64,000 nt of DNA, taken from contig WTPW01001610.1 in the NCBI GenBank assembly GCA_009809945.1, positions 97,691 through 161,690 on the forward strand. Reading direction: 5' to 3'. Made by a program: the position numbers and the translations under genes. The DNA is from Gigaspora margarita. Lineage: Eukaryota; Glomeromycota; Glomeromycetes; Diversisporales; Gigasporaceae. The notes beneath the pieces were generated by a model. That model made no database searches. It saw only the letters and a program-made list of their open reading frames with translations, and was not told the origin of the DNA. Positions within the stretch are counted from its first letter, which is position 1. The number at the start of each line of letters is the position of its first letter. Of this stretch, positions 1 through 10,088 are shown piece after piece.

Positions 1-147
1 TGAACAACTTTGCTTAAGAGCCCAAAGTAGGTTACCTAATAAGGAAAAAGTTCAATAATGAAAAATGATAAATTTTAACTTTAGTACATAGATAACACTT
101 TTTTCTTACAAGGTAACCCACTTCTGCCAACTAAGTAAAGTTGTTCA
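1..147. mobile_element. Short MITE with terminal inverted repeats
   Basis: Bases 1-37 and 111-147 are imperfect inverted repeats: both ends read TGAACAACTTT inward and finish in GTTACCT. The 73-bp centre is AT-rich and non-coding. The window starts at the element's first base, so a target-site duplication cannot be judged. A 16-base piece of the left arm (CTTAAGAGCCCAAAGT) recurs inside the fold-back element near 36130. Superfamily not assigned. Confidence 0.6.
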
Positions 148-769
148 GAGCATGATTTTACATATGCTTCTCATCTTAAAATCAAAAAATATTGGTTTTT
201 GGCGAAGTTACGTTTTCGTTTTGTGCAAAAACGGCAGAACTGTGGCTTGGCAGGAAAGGTTTTTTATTCGCCTCCTTTTGCTCTATGTAATCGCGAAATT
301 TAATTTTAAGTTAATATGTAGGTTGAGAAACATCATTGCTTCAAAGTTTATAGTAATTTTATATGTAATTTTTTAAAATTTCATATAGACGAAATTTACA
401 TGTGACATATTGGATGACTGCTATTAAAAATGATTTATATTATACTTTACCTTTAATTGGCTCTCTCTAAATACATATTGTAGGCTTGTTTGTACATGTA
501 GCATTTATAGAGATTTGACTATAGTTAGGATTAGAGTTAGGGTTAGTAAGATCAGAATCATGTTAGAGAGGTAGCATTAGCAAAATAGGAGTGGCAATAA
601 CAATTCCTATTATATATAACAAAAAACTTATTCAAAATAGTACAACAAATTGGTTGACTGATATAAACCAATACTGCTATTGATTATCTAACTTCAAAAT
701 AAAGACTCATCCAGTTATCAAAAAGGTACCCAAATATAATTTACTACAACAACTATTCTCTCTCTAAAA
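148..769. other. AT-rich spacer, no gene seen
   Basis: No credible coding region. A piece near 466-526 (CTCTCTCTAAATA ... TTTATAGAGA) resembles the ends of the MITE at 42297-42462, and telomere-like TTAGGGTTAG follows at about 536-546. The short open frame at 152-376 has no recognisable domain. Confidence 0.4.
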
Positions 770-1680
770 GCTTTTTCAATAACTAGTTTTACTTTTGATC
801 ACTAATAGCAGTTGTTAACCTATTAAGATTGCTAACTTTTTCTTAATCTTTCTTATTTAGCCTCCAGGACAAGAAGCATTTTGATTTATCTTTATACAAA
901 CAAAAAGGTATTTTACAAAGTTAAAAGAAGTAAAAAAAAAGAAGAAAAAGAACTATATAAACTAAACAGAAACCAAAAAAATAAAAATATAAAAAATAAA
1001 AAAAGATAAAAAAAATAAAAAAGACAACAAAACTATTATAGTTTAAGAAAACTAATTTAAAAATATATAGACTATTTACAGTAAACTATTATACCAAAGT
1101 ACTATATGTATATATAAAATAAAACAAAAGAAAATTATGGCTAAACTAAATTTAAAATCGTAGCAATACAGAAATTTCTAGATAGTTTTATCAAGATCCT
1201 AAACATATTGTTTATTGTTTATATTATAAGTAGTACAACTATAAATTTAACTTGTAAGAACAGTTCTATTTTGGTAGGTGTATTACCCAAAATAGAAGAA
1301 GTAAACACTGCTAATCTTTTGACAAAGGTAACCTACTGTAGATAGCCCACTTTGTTGAAATTTTGAAAAAAGCCAAATGAACAGAAAAAAGTACCAAATA
1401 ATGAATTATAGGAGTTATACTATATAGAATAATATATTCAAACAAGTAACTATTTCTACTTTCATATTTATAGGACTTGACAAAATTTTAGAGTTTCTTT
1501 ACTATGTTTTTGCTCAATAGCACTATATCCTGCCAAGCTACCTCACTTATAATTTACAATCTTTTTTAACTCTATTTCAGAGCACAGAATATACAGTGAA
1601 TAGACTTTGTACCCAAAAGCAGCTTGGTAAATTTTTGTTATATTTAGATATATTAACTATAAAGTTTTTCATAAATCAGG
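770..1680 (-). mobile_element. Retroposon copy R1, split by the hAT element
   Basis: This stretch aligns by eye with 34320-35160. It shares, among others, the AACACTGCT-ATCTTT block at about 1306-1320, the 'ACCAAAGTACTATAT' block at 1093-1107 and 'ATAAAGTTTTTCATA' just before 1680. It belongs to the poly(A)-tailed family described at 33992-35213, but no poly(T) end is visible here, so the 3' end is lost. The hAT transposon at 1681-7202 interrupts it, and the remaining 5' tip (GAATTATC...AAAGAGTT) resumes at 7203-7235. No reading frame is conserved. Confidence 0.55.
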
Positions 1681-4600
1681 TAGAGGTTGGAACTGGTTTG
1701 CAAATTGCCTAATCGGATATTCATTCTTTTTTTAAAAAAATAAACCAATTATATATCTTTTTTAAAAAATTTAAATCAGATTTATCGCTTATAATCCAGT
1801 TTTGTATTAAAATGAAATTAGTAATTTAGATTATATTTCATTCGCCTTATCTTGTATACCAATAAGAGTTATAATTAAAGGTGTTAGTTATAACGATAAG
1901 GTTTTAAACAGATATTTGCTTATTTATTAACTTTATGGTTGTAATATATCTAATTTTATGTGTGTTAATATAGCATGCAGAAACAAAAAGTTCTAATATT
2001 CATATTAACATAGCATGCAAAAATGAAAATTCTAACAAGGTATCCTATTTGCTTTTTACATCAATTAACTATGAAAATATCTTTATGAGATTATATATTA
2101 AATTAATTAATGTATAAAATATATTTGTGGTGCTTATATAATAGTTACTTTAATTAAAAAAAATCTAAATAACAGAAAGAAAAAAATATAAGACATTGTT
2201 AATATGTACCATGAACAATTTTTTTTAACTTTACCTGATGAATTGGTTTTAAACATCAATAAATTTGAAATTATGAATTACTCTACATCATTAGCATAGT
2301 GCTAGTGGCTAACCTGGAGCTTCTGTAACCCATATGATGACTGCATCGCAAAGACTGCCATAATAAAAAAAAAAGCCCTAACAATCCTAAATAGAATTAT
2401 TTATTTAAAGATCGTGAATAAAGTTAAATAAGAAGATTAGACTGGGCCCCCAGTACCTTGGTACCAAAGAAAAGAAGATAAGGCGCATAGAGTAGACCCA
2501 TAGAAATCCCATCTCACAAGACTTAGCAAAGCCTGAAAAGGCGGCAATGTGATATTTGATGCTAAATATAAACAAACAAAAAAGGCCAGATTTGATCAAA
2601 ATTGTGTGTGGCCATGTTAGTATTCATGTAAAAAAAAAATAAATCATGGGACTTACATTAGCAATGACGTGATGAGATGATGCATCAGATAGATTTTTTT
2701 TTCTTTTTCTTTCTTTTTTCTTCTCTCTGTTTTCTTATAAATATGATGGAATTTTGCTTCTATCAGAACCCAAGCTTGAATAAAAATTTGAACACTTTCC
2801 TAATAAAAATTGCTATCCTTGAGTCCTAAAAAATCTGTCATTTGTTGCATTTCTTTACCCTTACCCGTAACAAACCAATACACCTTAACTTTCCAAATCT
2901 TTTTTACCTGACCTTTTGATTTTGTTGTTTGGTTGGTTGTGTTTGTGTTTTTTGGTAGTATCAGTCTGGACCATCTTGCCATCTTAGCAAAGTCATAATC
3001 CAAGTTCATTGTTGCTTCTTAATAAAATTATTATTTATTATAGATGGATTTATTGCAAGGTAAATATATTTATATAAAATAAATTATTATTTAAATTTAT
3101 AAGATATCTAACATAATAATATCTTAAGATGAAAGTGATGATAATATATCTTAATCAATTAGTCATACTAGTGATGATAATATATCTTAATCAATTAGTC
3201 ATACTAATGAAAGCAATAAAGATAATCTAGACTTTATGCATATTGATAGTGATAATGTTTCAAATATAGAATTAGAAATGATGGCTAAAAACAAAGTGAA
3301 GATAGTAATGATATATATGTAATAGAATCAACTGATAGCTTTTATGAAACTGAAGAAAGTGAAGAAGAAATGAATGAACCTGAAATAATAGATGGTTCTT
3401 TATACAAGAAATCAAATCAAAAATGAAAAAATGCTAGCTGGGTTTGGGAACATATTGACAAAGAGCCACCAACTAAAGAATGGAAGAAGATAGGTAAATG
3501 TGCAGTTCTAATTCCTGGTAAAAAAGGAGACAAAGAAAAATTTAAAAAATATGGAGTTGAGATCCATACTCAAGGATCAACTACGAATTTTGCAAGCCAT
3601 TTACTTACACATGGAATTGTAAAACCACAATTGGCTATAAAAAAAGTAAATAATTCACAATCTAAAATTGATATTATATTCAAGAAACTACAACTAATAA
3701 TGTAAACTGCAAGGAAGCAATTAATCAGGCATTAGTAGAATTTATAATAGAATATTCACAACCATTTTATTTACTTAAAAGTCATGCTTTTATTAAATTA
3801 ATAAATTTATTAGATCCACTCTATGAATTACCATCTGATAAATTTATTAAAACTTTAATTCATCAAGCATTTTTTTATTCTACTAATAAGTTAAAAGCAT
3901 TATTTACTGAAGAACTTATTTCATGCAATTTAACATGTTATCTTTGGACAGCCCGATCTCGAAGTGGTTATCTTGGTATTACTTGCCACTTTATTAATTT
4001 AGAGTTTAAATTAAATGAAGTTACTTTGGCTATGTGTTATGTTCCTTATCCTCATGATTCTAAAACAATTGTAACCATCTTAGAAGAAGTTATTGAAAAT
4101 TGGGGATTAAAAAATAAAGTTGATCATATAACAAGTGATAATGCAGCAAATATGATCAAAGCTATTAATCTTTTAAAAAATATAGATAGAATTCCTTGTG
4201 CTGCACATACTCTCCAATTAGTAATTGGAAAAGGACTTAAACCTGCTGAGATGTTAGTTATTCNAACAAAAAGATTAATTAATTTTTTATTATCACNAAA
4301 GCAAACAGAANGTTTAACAGAAGCTCAAAAAGTACTTNGAATAACTGAAGATGAAATTAATAAACAAAAGGAGACCTATATTCGAGTAATTGCAGATGTT
4401 TCTACAAGATNGAACTCTTTATATATATCTTGGAAANGATTATTANAACTTNNAAAAGCACTAGATGTAATGTTAGCAACAATGAATGCTNAGTCTGATA
4501 ATAATACCAAAAAAGATGCTAAATGGCTTCATGCAATTATGCTATCTAATGATGAATGGAGAATATTGGAACAATTAACAAATTTATTAACACCTTTTGC

Positions 4601-7202
4601 TGAAGCAACTACTTTACTTGGAGGTAGTGCTTATTCTACTATAAGCTTTATGTTACCAGCAATTAGAGTATTATTGCAAAATTGTAAACCTAGATTAATT
4701 GACCATAGTGATAATCAAATTGAAGATGAAATTGAAGATATAAATTTTGATGACATTACTACAATATTTGATAATNAAGAAATTGTTATTGATTATGATT
4801 ATAATGATGAAATAGAAATTACTGCAAATGCTAAAAAAGTAAAAGTAAATCAATTTGTTGAAACTAATGGACTAGTATATAAAGTAAAACATGCATTATA
4901 TGAAGCATTAAAGTATTATTNGAAATTACCTTTAGAAAGTTCTTTGATTGCAACATTTTTAGACCCTCNATNTAAAAGAATGGATAAATTTTATGAATGG
5001 GAACGAGAGCAAGCAATTGAGGCAGTACGAGATTTGGTTCAAAAACATGCTAATCAAGACAAAACTTATAGTAAGCACACTGATACTAATATAAATAATA
5101 AGTTACTTAACCTTATGTTTGGCAATCAAGAACAATTAGAGCATGATGAAGTAAATTATACCTAGAGGCAAAAGAGATAAGTTATGATGCTAATCCTTTT
5201 ACTTAGTGGGATAATGAAAAAGCAAGGCTTCCAATTCTTTCTAATTTAGCTCAAAAATATCTTTCAATTCCTGCCACCTCTACTGCAAGTGAACGTTTGT
5301 TTTCTGATAGTGGAAATATTATGAGTACTAAAAGAACACAGCTAAATGAAATTTTATTTGAAAGAATATTATTTCTTAAACGTAATATGAATATTGTTGA
5401 GCGAATTTTCCCCTATTATAATTTTATATATTTAAAATTAGATTATATATGTATATATTTTTATGAACATTTTTATATATACTTTTTATTTTATGATATA
5501 TATATATATTTATTATATATGATTATATATTAACCAATAAAATTAAATTATATAACCTATATACTATATGTAAGGTATATTATTATCTAGTGAAGATCGC
5601 TACCTTCCACTATATGTCAATATTTTCTACTCTTTTCAATACACCTGGTCATATATTTAATTTTACTTGAAAAAGTTTTTTACAAATAATGAGCACATAC
5701 ATCTGTAAAATCAATAATATAATAACAAATGATAGTAAAAATAAGACTTTTAAGCACAAAAATTGGTGGCCAATATAAGTTTATATATTTTTGCTTGATC
5801 TTTAATAATTCTTGTTTTTTTTTTCTTTGGAATTTTTTTCATAAAATGATAAACATTAATTGCCAAAGATTTGAATGAAAGAATTTGTCACTTATATCTA
5901 AATATATAGTGATCACTAGATTATATTTTATAGATTTTACTATTTTACAGAGCACTTCCCGGAAATCTGGGTTGAATTCATTAGAGCTGGCAGCAAGTGA
6001 TACTAGGAAACCAAGTCTATAGCAAAGAGTATATTACTTAATGAAAAAGTCATAACTTTATTAGTAAGTCCTTAATGACTTTGGCAAAATACATTAATCC
6101 TAAACAGCCACTTAGAATTCTACTGCATTCTGATTCAGGAATAGAGTACAAAGAAATTATGGTTATATGGAATTTGAGGTAGTCTCTATCTGCAAAATCA
6201 ATACCTCATTGATTAAGGCAGCGGGTAAGAATATAAAATTTGAGTAATTAAAGTTAATTTTATAATGCCAGGAATGCANTAGAANAATATAACTATTACT
6301 TGCCCTCCTACTATAAACTTACCACTTAATAATTGCATCCATATGAATAGCTTGGAATGCAAAGGGCTTGAGTGTGAGTTTTAGACATCAGTTTCAAATT
6401 TCTATTGATTAAAAGTTAATATACAATCGTACAATATGCAGTTTAGTTATAAGCCAATTTAAATTGGCAAAATTATGGGTGTTCTCAAGCACCTTAATCA
6501 ATGGCCAAAATGTATAAAAAAATGTGAAAATATTTTTAATTGATCAAACATGCTTATATATTATAAAGATATATAAGGCACAAAATACTTAATTAAATAG
6601 TCAAAATGTTCAGTGAATTTATTATTCCGGTAAATAACTTTTTCTACACTGGCTTAACAAATTTTATAACTACGTATTAAAGTAAATAGANTTATTGTTA
6701 AAGCACTTCTCTACTTTTACTGTAATAGACACACTAANGTATTACTATTCTATCTGCAAACATTTTGATACATTTAATAAACCACATAGAATCTATTTAA
6801 GCACTGATTAGGGTGTTGCTTTGATCTATCGTAGCAATTGCAATTATCGGCAAATCACTGTAACAGTTATACTTGAGTATGCTTCATGATTTTATTTAAA
6901 ATGTTATGAGAATAACTGTAATTATATAATAATACTTGTGCACTATTTTGACCTCTNGTAAATTGAAGTTGAGACCAACCTATATAAAAATTTCTTTGTG
7001 TATAATTACAAAATTTATTATCTGTATTCCTGGTTCTAGCGCGACTACGTCGCGCAGCTACCTTATTTAAAAACCGGTTTAAAATCGATAATCCGATTTT
7101 ACTTGCAAAGTCAAATTTAAATCCGATATATGTTTTATTGCAAATCGGATTGATGTTTTAAACCGAATATCCGGTTATAAACCGATACGATTCCAACCAC
7201 TA
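1681..7202 (+). mobile_element. hAT DNA transposon, 5.5 kb, non-functional
   Basis: The ends read TAGAGGTTGGAA (1681) and, on the opposite strand, TAGTGGTTGGAA (ending 7202): 11 of 12 bases match, and the pattern is typical of hAT termini. Both sub-terminal regions carry GGATATTC and several CGGAT motifs. The flanking 8-mers AAATCAGG and GTATAAGG match only partly (5/8), so the target duplication is decayed or misjudged by a base. A degenerate transposase lies at about 3042-5420. The rest (1700-3040 and 5430-7180) is AT-rich and non-coding, with a 36-38-bp direct duplication at about 3131-3204. About 19 of the window's 21 or so ambiguous bases fall between 4264 and 6957, inside this element. 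It is inserted in retroposon R1, so it is the younger of the two. Confidence 0.8.
3042..5420 (+). pseudogene. hAT-family transposase, degenerate
   Basis: The protein would cut and paste the surrounding hAT element. From about 3431 it reads NASWVWEHIDKEPP...GKCAV...GSTTNFASHLLTHGI, a BED-zinc-finger-like segment with only one cysteine of the expected pair visible. The RNase-H-like core at 4026-5165 has the hAT signatures ITSDNAANM and CAAHTLQLVI. The C-terminal dimerisation segment at about 5225-5415 reads LPILSNLAQKYLSIPATST then ASERLFSDSGNIMSTKR, the most diagnostic hAT motif. An N-terminal exon may begin at ATG 3042, with an intron near 3059-3102. Disruptions seen: several in-frame TAA codons at 3120-3200 where glutamine would fit, TGA near 3424, TAA near 3702, a frame change near 5160, and TAG near 5203 where tryptophan is usual. 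It is therefore not expected to work. Ambiguous bases (X) also interrupt the core. Confidence 0.85.
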
Positions 7203-7235
7203 GTATAAGGAATTATCAAAAAGAGTTCTCATATT
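7203..7235 (-). mobile_element. Distal tip of retroposon R1
   Basis: GTATAAGGAATTATC...AAAGAGTT matches the 5' tip of the same family at 35163-35190 (GTACGAGGGATCATTGG...AGAGTT). It continues the copy that ends at 1680. This contiguity across the hAT element is the evidence for the insertion. Confidence 0.5.
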
Positions 7236-7562
7236 TGTTGTTTTGTGATTTAATATTTTGTAAATTTGTAAGCAAAGTATTATTAGATAATAATATATCA
7301 ATATATATTACAATAGCTTTATATTAATAAAAATCATAATAACGGCTATCTCTAGTTTCAAAAGAACAATAAAAAAAATAATAAGTAATATCCTCAAGAA
7401 CTTTATTTAAAACCAAATATTCTGCTATTTATTATTAGACTAGCTATATATAAAGCTTAAATGCTAAAAATAGTCAATTAAAGAAGCTAACTTTAAAATC
7501 TTGAAAAAATGCATAAAGAGATATCATCTGTATATTACTTTAACTTAATGCTTACTACATAT

Positions 7563-7810
7563 GGGCGGCCAAAAGTAAAACCAAGGAAATTGTTTTTAGT
7601 AAGTTTTTTTAAAACTTTAAATTTAAATATCTTGACAACTATTAAACCAAATCTAATATTTTTTTTTTTATTTTAATTATGTAACTATATAAAATTAAAA
7701 TAAAAAAAAATTTATTAAGTTTGATTTAATATTTGTTGTGATATTTTAATTTAAAGTCTATAAAAAATTTACTTAGAAACAATTTCCTTGGTTTCTACTT
7801 TTGACCGCCC
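7563..7810. mobile_element. MITE, GGGCGG...CCAAGGAAATTG family
   Basis: The left end GGGCGGCCAAAAG and the right end (reverse complement GGGCGGTCAAAAG) begin inverted repeats that continue through ACCAAGGAAATTG. The interior carries 'AAATATCTTGACAACTA' and its counterpart, shared with the MITEs at 20589, 30777 and 36525, so this is a diverged relative. The flanks are ATAT on both sides, which could be a short target duplication or part of the repeat. Non-coding. Confidence 0.65.
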
Positions 7811-8010
7811 ATATTTTGCATATTAATTAATATTATAAAGTTAAGCAAATGGCTATAATCATGGCCTGGTTTACTTTAGTAGCAAATCAATAAAGTACAT
7901 ACAAGCAGTATTGTCTCATTGATTATTTGGATCTAGTAGAGATTGTGATAAATAGAATAGAATTTCATTTTGAGTATAAATTTAAATATAAACCTCGCTA
8001 ATAATAATAA

Positions 8011-8137
8011 CGCCGAGTCTACGGACAGTTCTTACGGACAGTGCATGCTGACTGACGTTAACTAAATCCACCTACCCTAACCCTAATCCTAATTCTGGTC
8101 ACTGAACTGTCCCTAAGAACTGTCCGTAGATCGTCTG
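8011..8137. mobile_element. MULE-like MITE (short copy)
   Basis: Inverted ends carry TCTACGGACAGTTCTTA on both sides, the same termini as the longer copy at 14778-15181. The flanking 9-mers TAATAATAA and AAATAATAA match at 8 of 9 positions. The centre contains CCCTAACCCTAATCCTAA, a telomere-like tract. A 9-bp duplication fits Mutator-like elements. No coding capacity. Confidence 0.7.
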
Positions 8138-8561
8138 AAATAATAAAGTTTACTTGCGAAATGGAAATCACGGGTAGATCTATCAAAATTAGCCAATCAT
8201 ACGAATGTCGTCCTATGAGGGTCGATCGTTCAGATTACACCAATTGTAGATCACTTCCGTGAATCTCCCAAACAGCAAATGCTACATGCTGATCGACCAA
8301 TCAATTTGCGATTTTAATAAAAAAATATACTGCAACGAAATTTTAATTTTAAAGCTCAATTCGATTTTATCATAAGGTAAGTAAGCATACTCTTATCTAT
8401 TCAATTTATCTATTATATATCTAACATTAATTATCATCACTTACAGAAAACCATATGGTATACAGTATATATTTGATTATATATAACAAAACCCAGACAT
8501 CTTATTCGTAATACCAATTGTTTTATTAAACTTTTAAAATTCTAATGTATATATGCTCGCG

Positions 8562-8856
8562 GGGTTTGGGTCAAAATCCCGACAAACAAAATCCCGACAG
8601 GTCATAATCCCGACAAAAAAATCCCGACAATCAAAATCCCGACAATCAAAAAAAGCTTTCCTCTTACTATAAAATCAACTAAACCAAACCCTAGCCCCAG
8701 GCGCTCACCATTACGCTAACCTAGGACTCACCTAACCCTAACCTAACTTAACTTAAATAAATTTAATGATTTTTTTGTTGTCGGGATTGTCGGGATTTTT
8801 TATTGTCGGGATTTTTTTGTCGGGATTATGACCTGTCGGGATTTTGACCCGCTCCC
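8562..8856. mobile_element. MITE of iterated ATCCCGACA units with 9-bp TSD
   Basis: The 295-bp element begins GGGTTTGGGTCAAAATCCCG and ends with the inverted GGGAGCGGGTCAAAATCCCG. Each arm carries about five copies of AATCCCGACA at irregular 10-20 bp spacing, in opposite orientation in the two arms, so the whole can fold back. The flanks are a perfect 9-bp duplication, ATGCTCGCG (8553-8561 and 8857-8865). The centre has AT-rich DNA and a CCTAACCCTAACCTAAC tract. A 9-bp duplication suggests a Mutator-like transposase in trans; this is an inference. Confidence 0.8.
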
Positions 8857-8865
8857 ATGCTCGCG

Positions 8866-10088
8866 TATATCAGATATGGATTCTTTATTACATTTAAAAA
8901 GTTACATCTCGATAATAAAAAAAAAAAAAGATATACAGTAGTATATAGTTAATAAATTGGTTTAACCTATTTTATTTAAACTTGAAAGATTTCCAATAAA
9001 CGAATATAATAAAATATATATATGTTTATCAAAGTTTACTATTCATCTTACTTCGTGAAATCGTTATTTTTTAGTTTATTCATTGTTTTTTTTTTTGCGC
9101 AACGAAAAATAGTATATTTTCGATTCCGATAAATTTTCGTTGTAACATAAAAGTTGGTGGATTTAAATGGATTCAACTGATATGATTATTAAAATACACT
9201 ACGAAAGCCTCAATTTTACTTAATGCAAAGATAGGTTACGCGAGTTCCCCAAAATAGTATTGTAAAAGTATAAAAATTTTTTTATCAATTGTGTAACGAT
9301 CTTCAAAATTGATAGGACGGTCGCTCCTGTTCCCGGGCATAGGTTAAGTTTTCCCAAATAAATCAACCATCTAAGCTTACCTAACCCTAACTTTAGCACT
9401 TGGTAGGTGCGAAATCACGTGAACTGGTAAGTGTCCACAGAATTTAGGAATAAATGAAGGCAAAGCAAATAAGGTATACACGTGTATCTAACGCTAAATT
9501 AAATAAGTAATACAGGAGATTAAATATAGAAAATACTGAAATAAGTAATACAATAAGATAAATCTAACCAAATAAGGGAAACGTGAATAAGCGAAAGTAC
9601 GTACGAATATTACATTAGAAATAAGTTATTCCTTAAATGGATACAAGCTATTCAACATTTCGTATTATATAAATTTCCTGTTTTAGCAACATTCTTCGCA
9701 AATTGTTAAAAAGACTGCATATTTTCAACTTTATTCTAATTCATGAAAAAAAAAAAAAAACTTAATGAAAAAGTTCTGTGCTTCTTAAAATGATGTGTTA
9801 CGTTTCTACTGCATCGGTGTATCGGTTCTAAAATTCCGTTATATACAGTACTAACTAACGCTAATGCTTTGTCAAACAAATAAACAAATAAATCACAAGC
9901 TGTCGCAGATCGATAAAACCGGTCATATTATGTCTTTCATAACTAAATGTAGAAACATTTTTCTGTGAGCAATATAAATATGTATATGCGTACGCCCTAG
10001 GTTTATTCACACTACTTTTTTAAGGAAAAAAAGTTTTTTCTTGTTTTTTTTTTTTATAACATAACTCAACGCTTAGATTTAATTAGAG
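8866..10088. promoter_or_regulatory. Intergenic region and 5' flank of the MLKL-like gene
   Basis: No coding region recognised. Before the gene at 10089 there is a TATA-like AATATAAATA at 9971-9980, about 110 bp upstream of the start codon, then a poly-pyrimidine/T-rich tract at about 10020-10065. The ATG context is AGAGATGG. A telomere-like CCTAACCCTAAC occurs near 9380. Which signals are used cannot be told from sequence alone. Confidence 0.35.

Noticed and set aside
3120-3210. Reassigned TAA codon (TAA as Gln) suggested by the transposase
   Set aside because: The host genes at 10089 and 56681 end normally at TAA and show no internal TAA, so decay of the transposon explains the stops.
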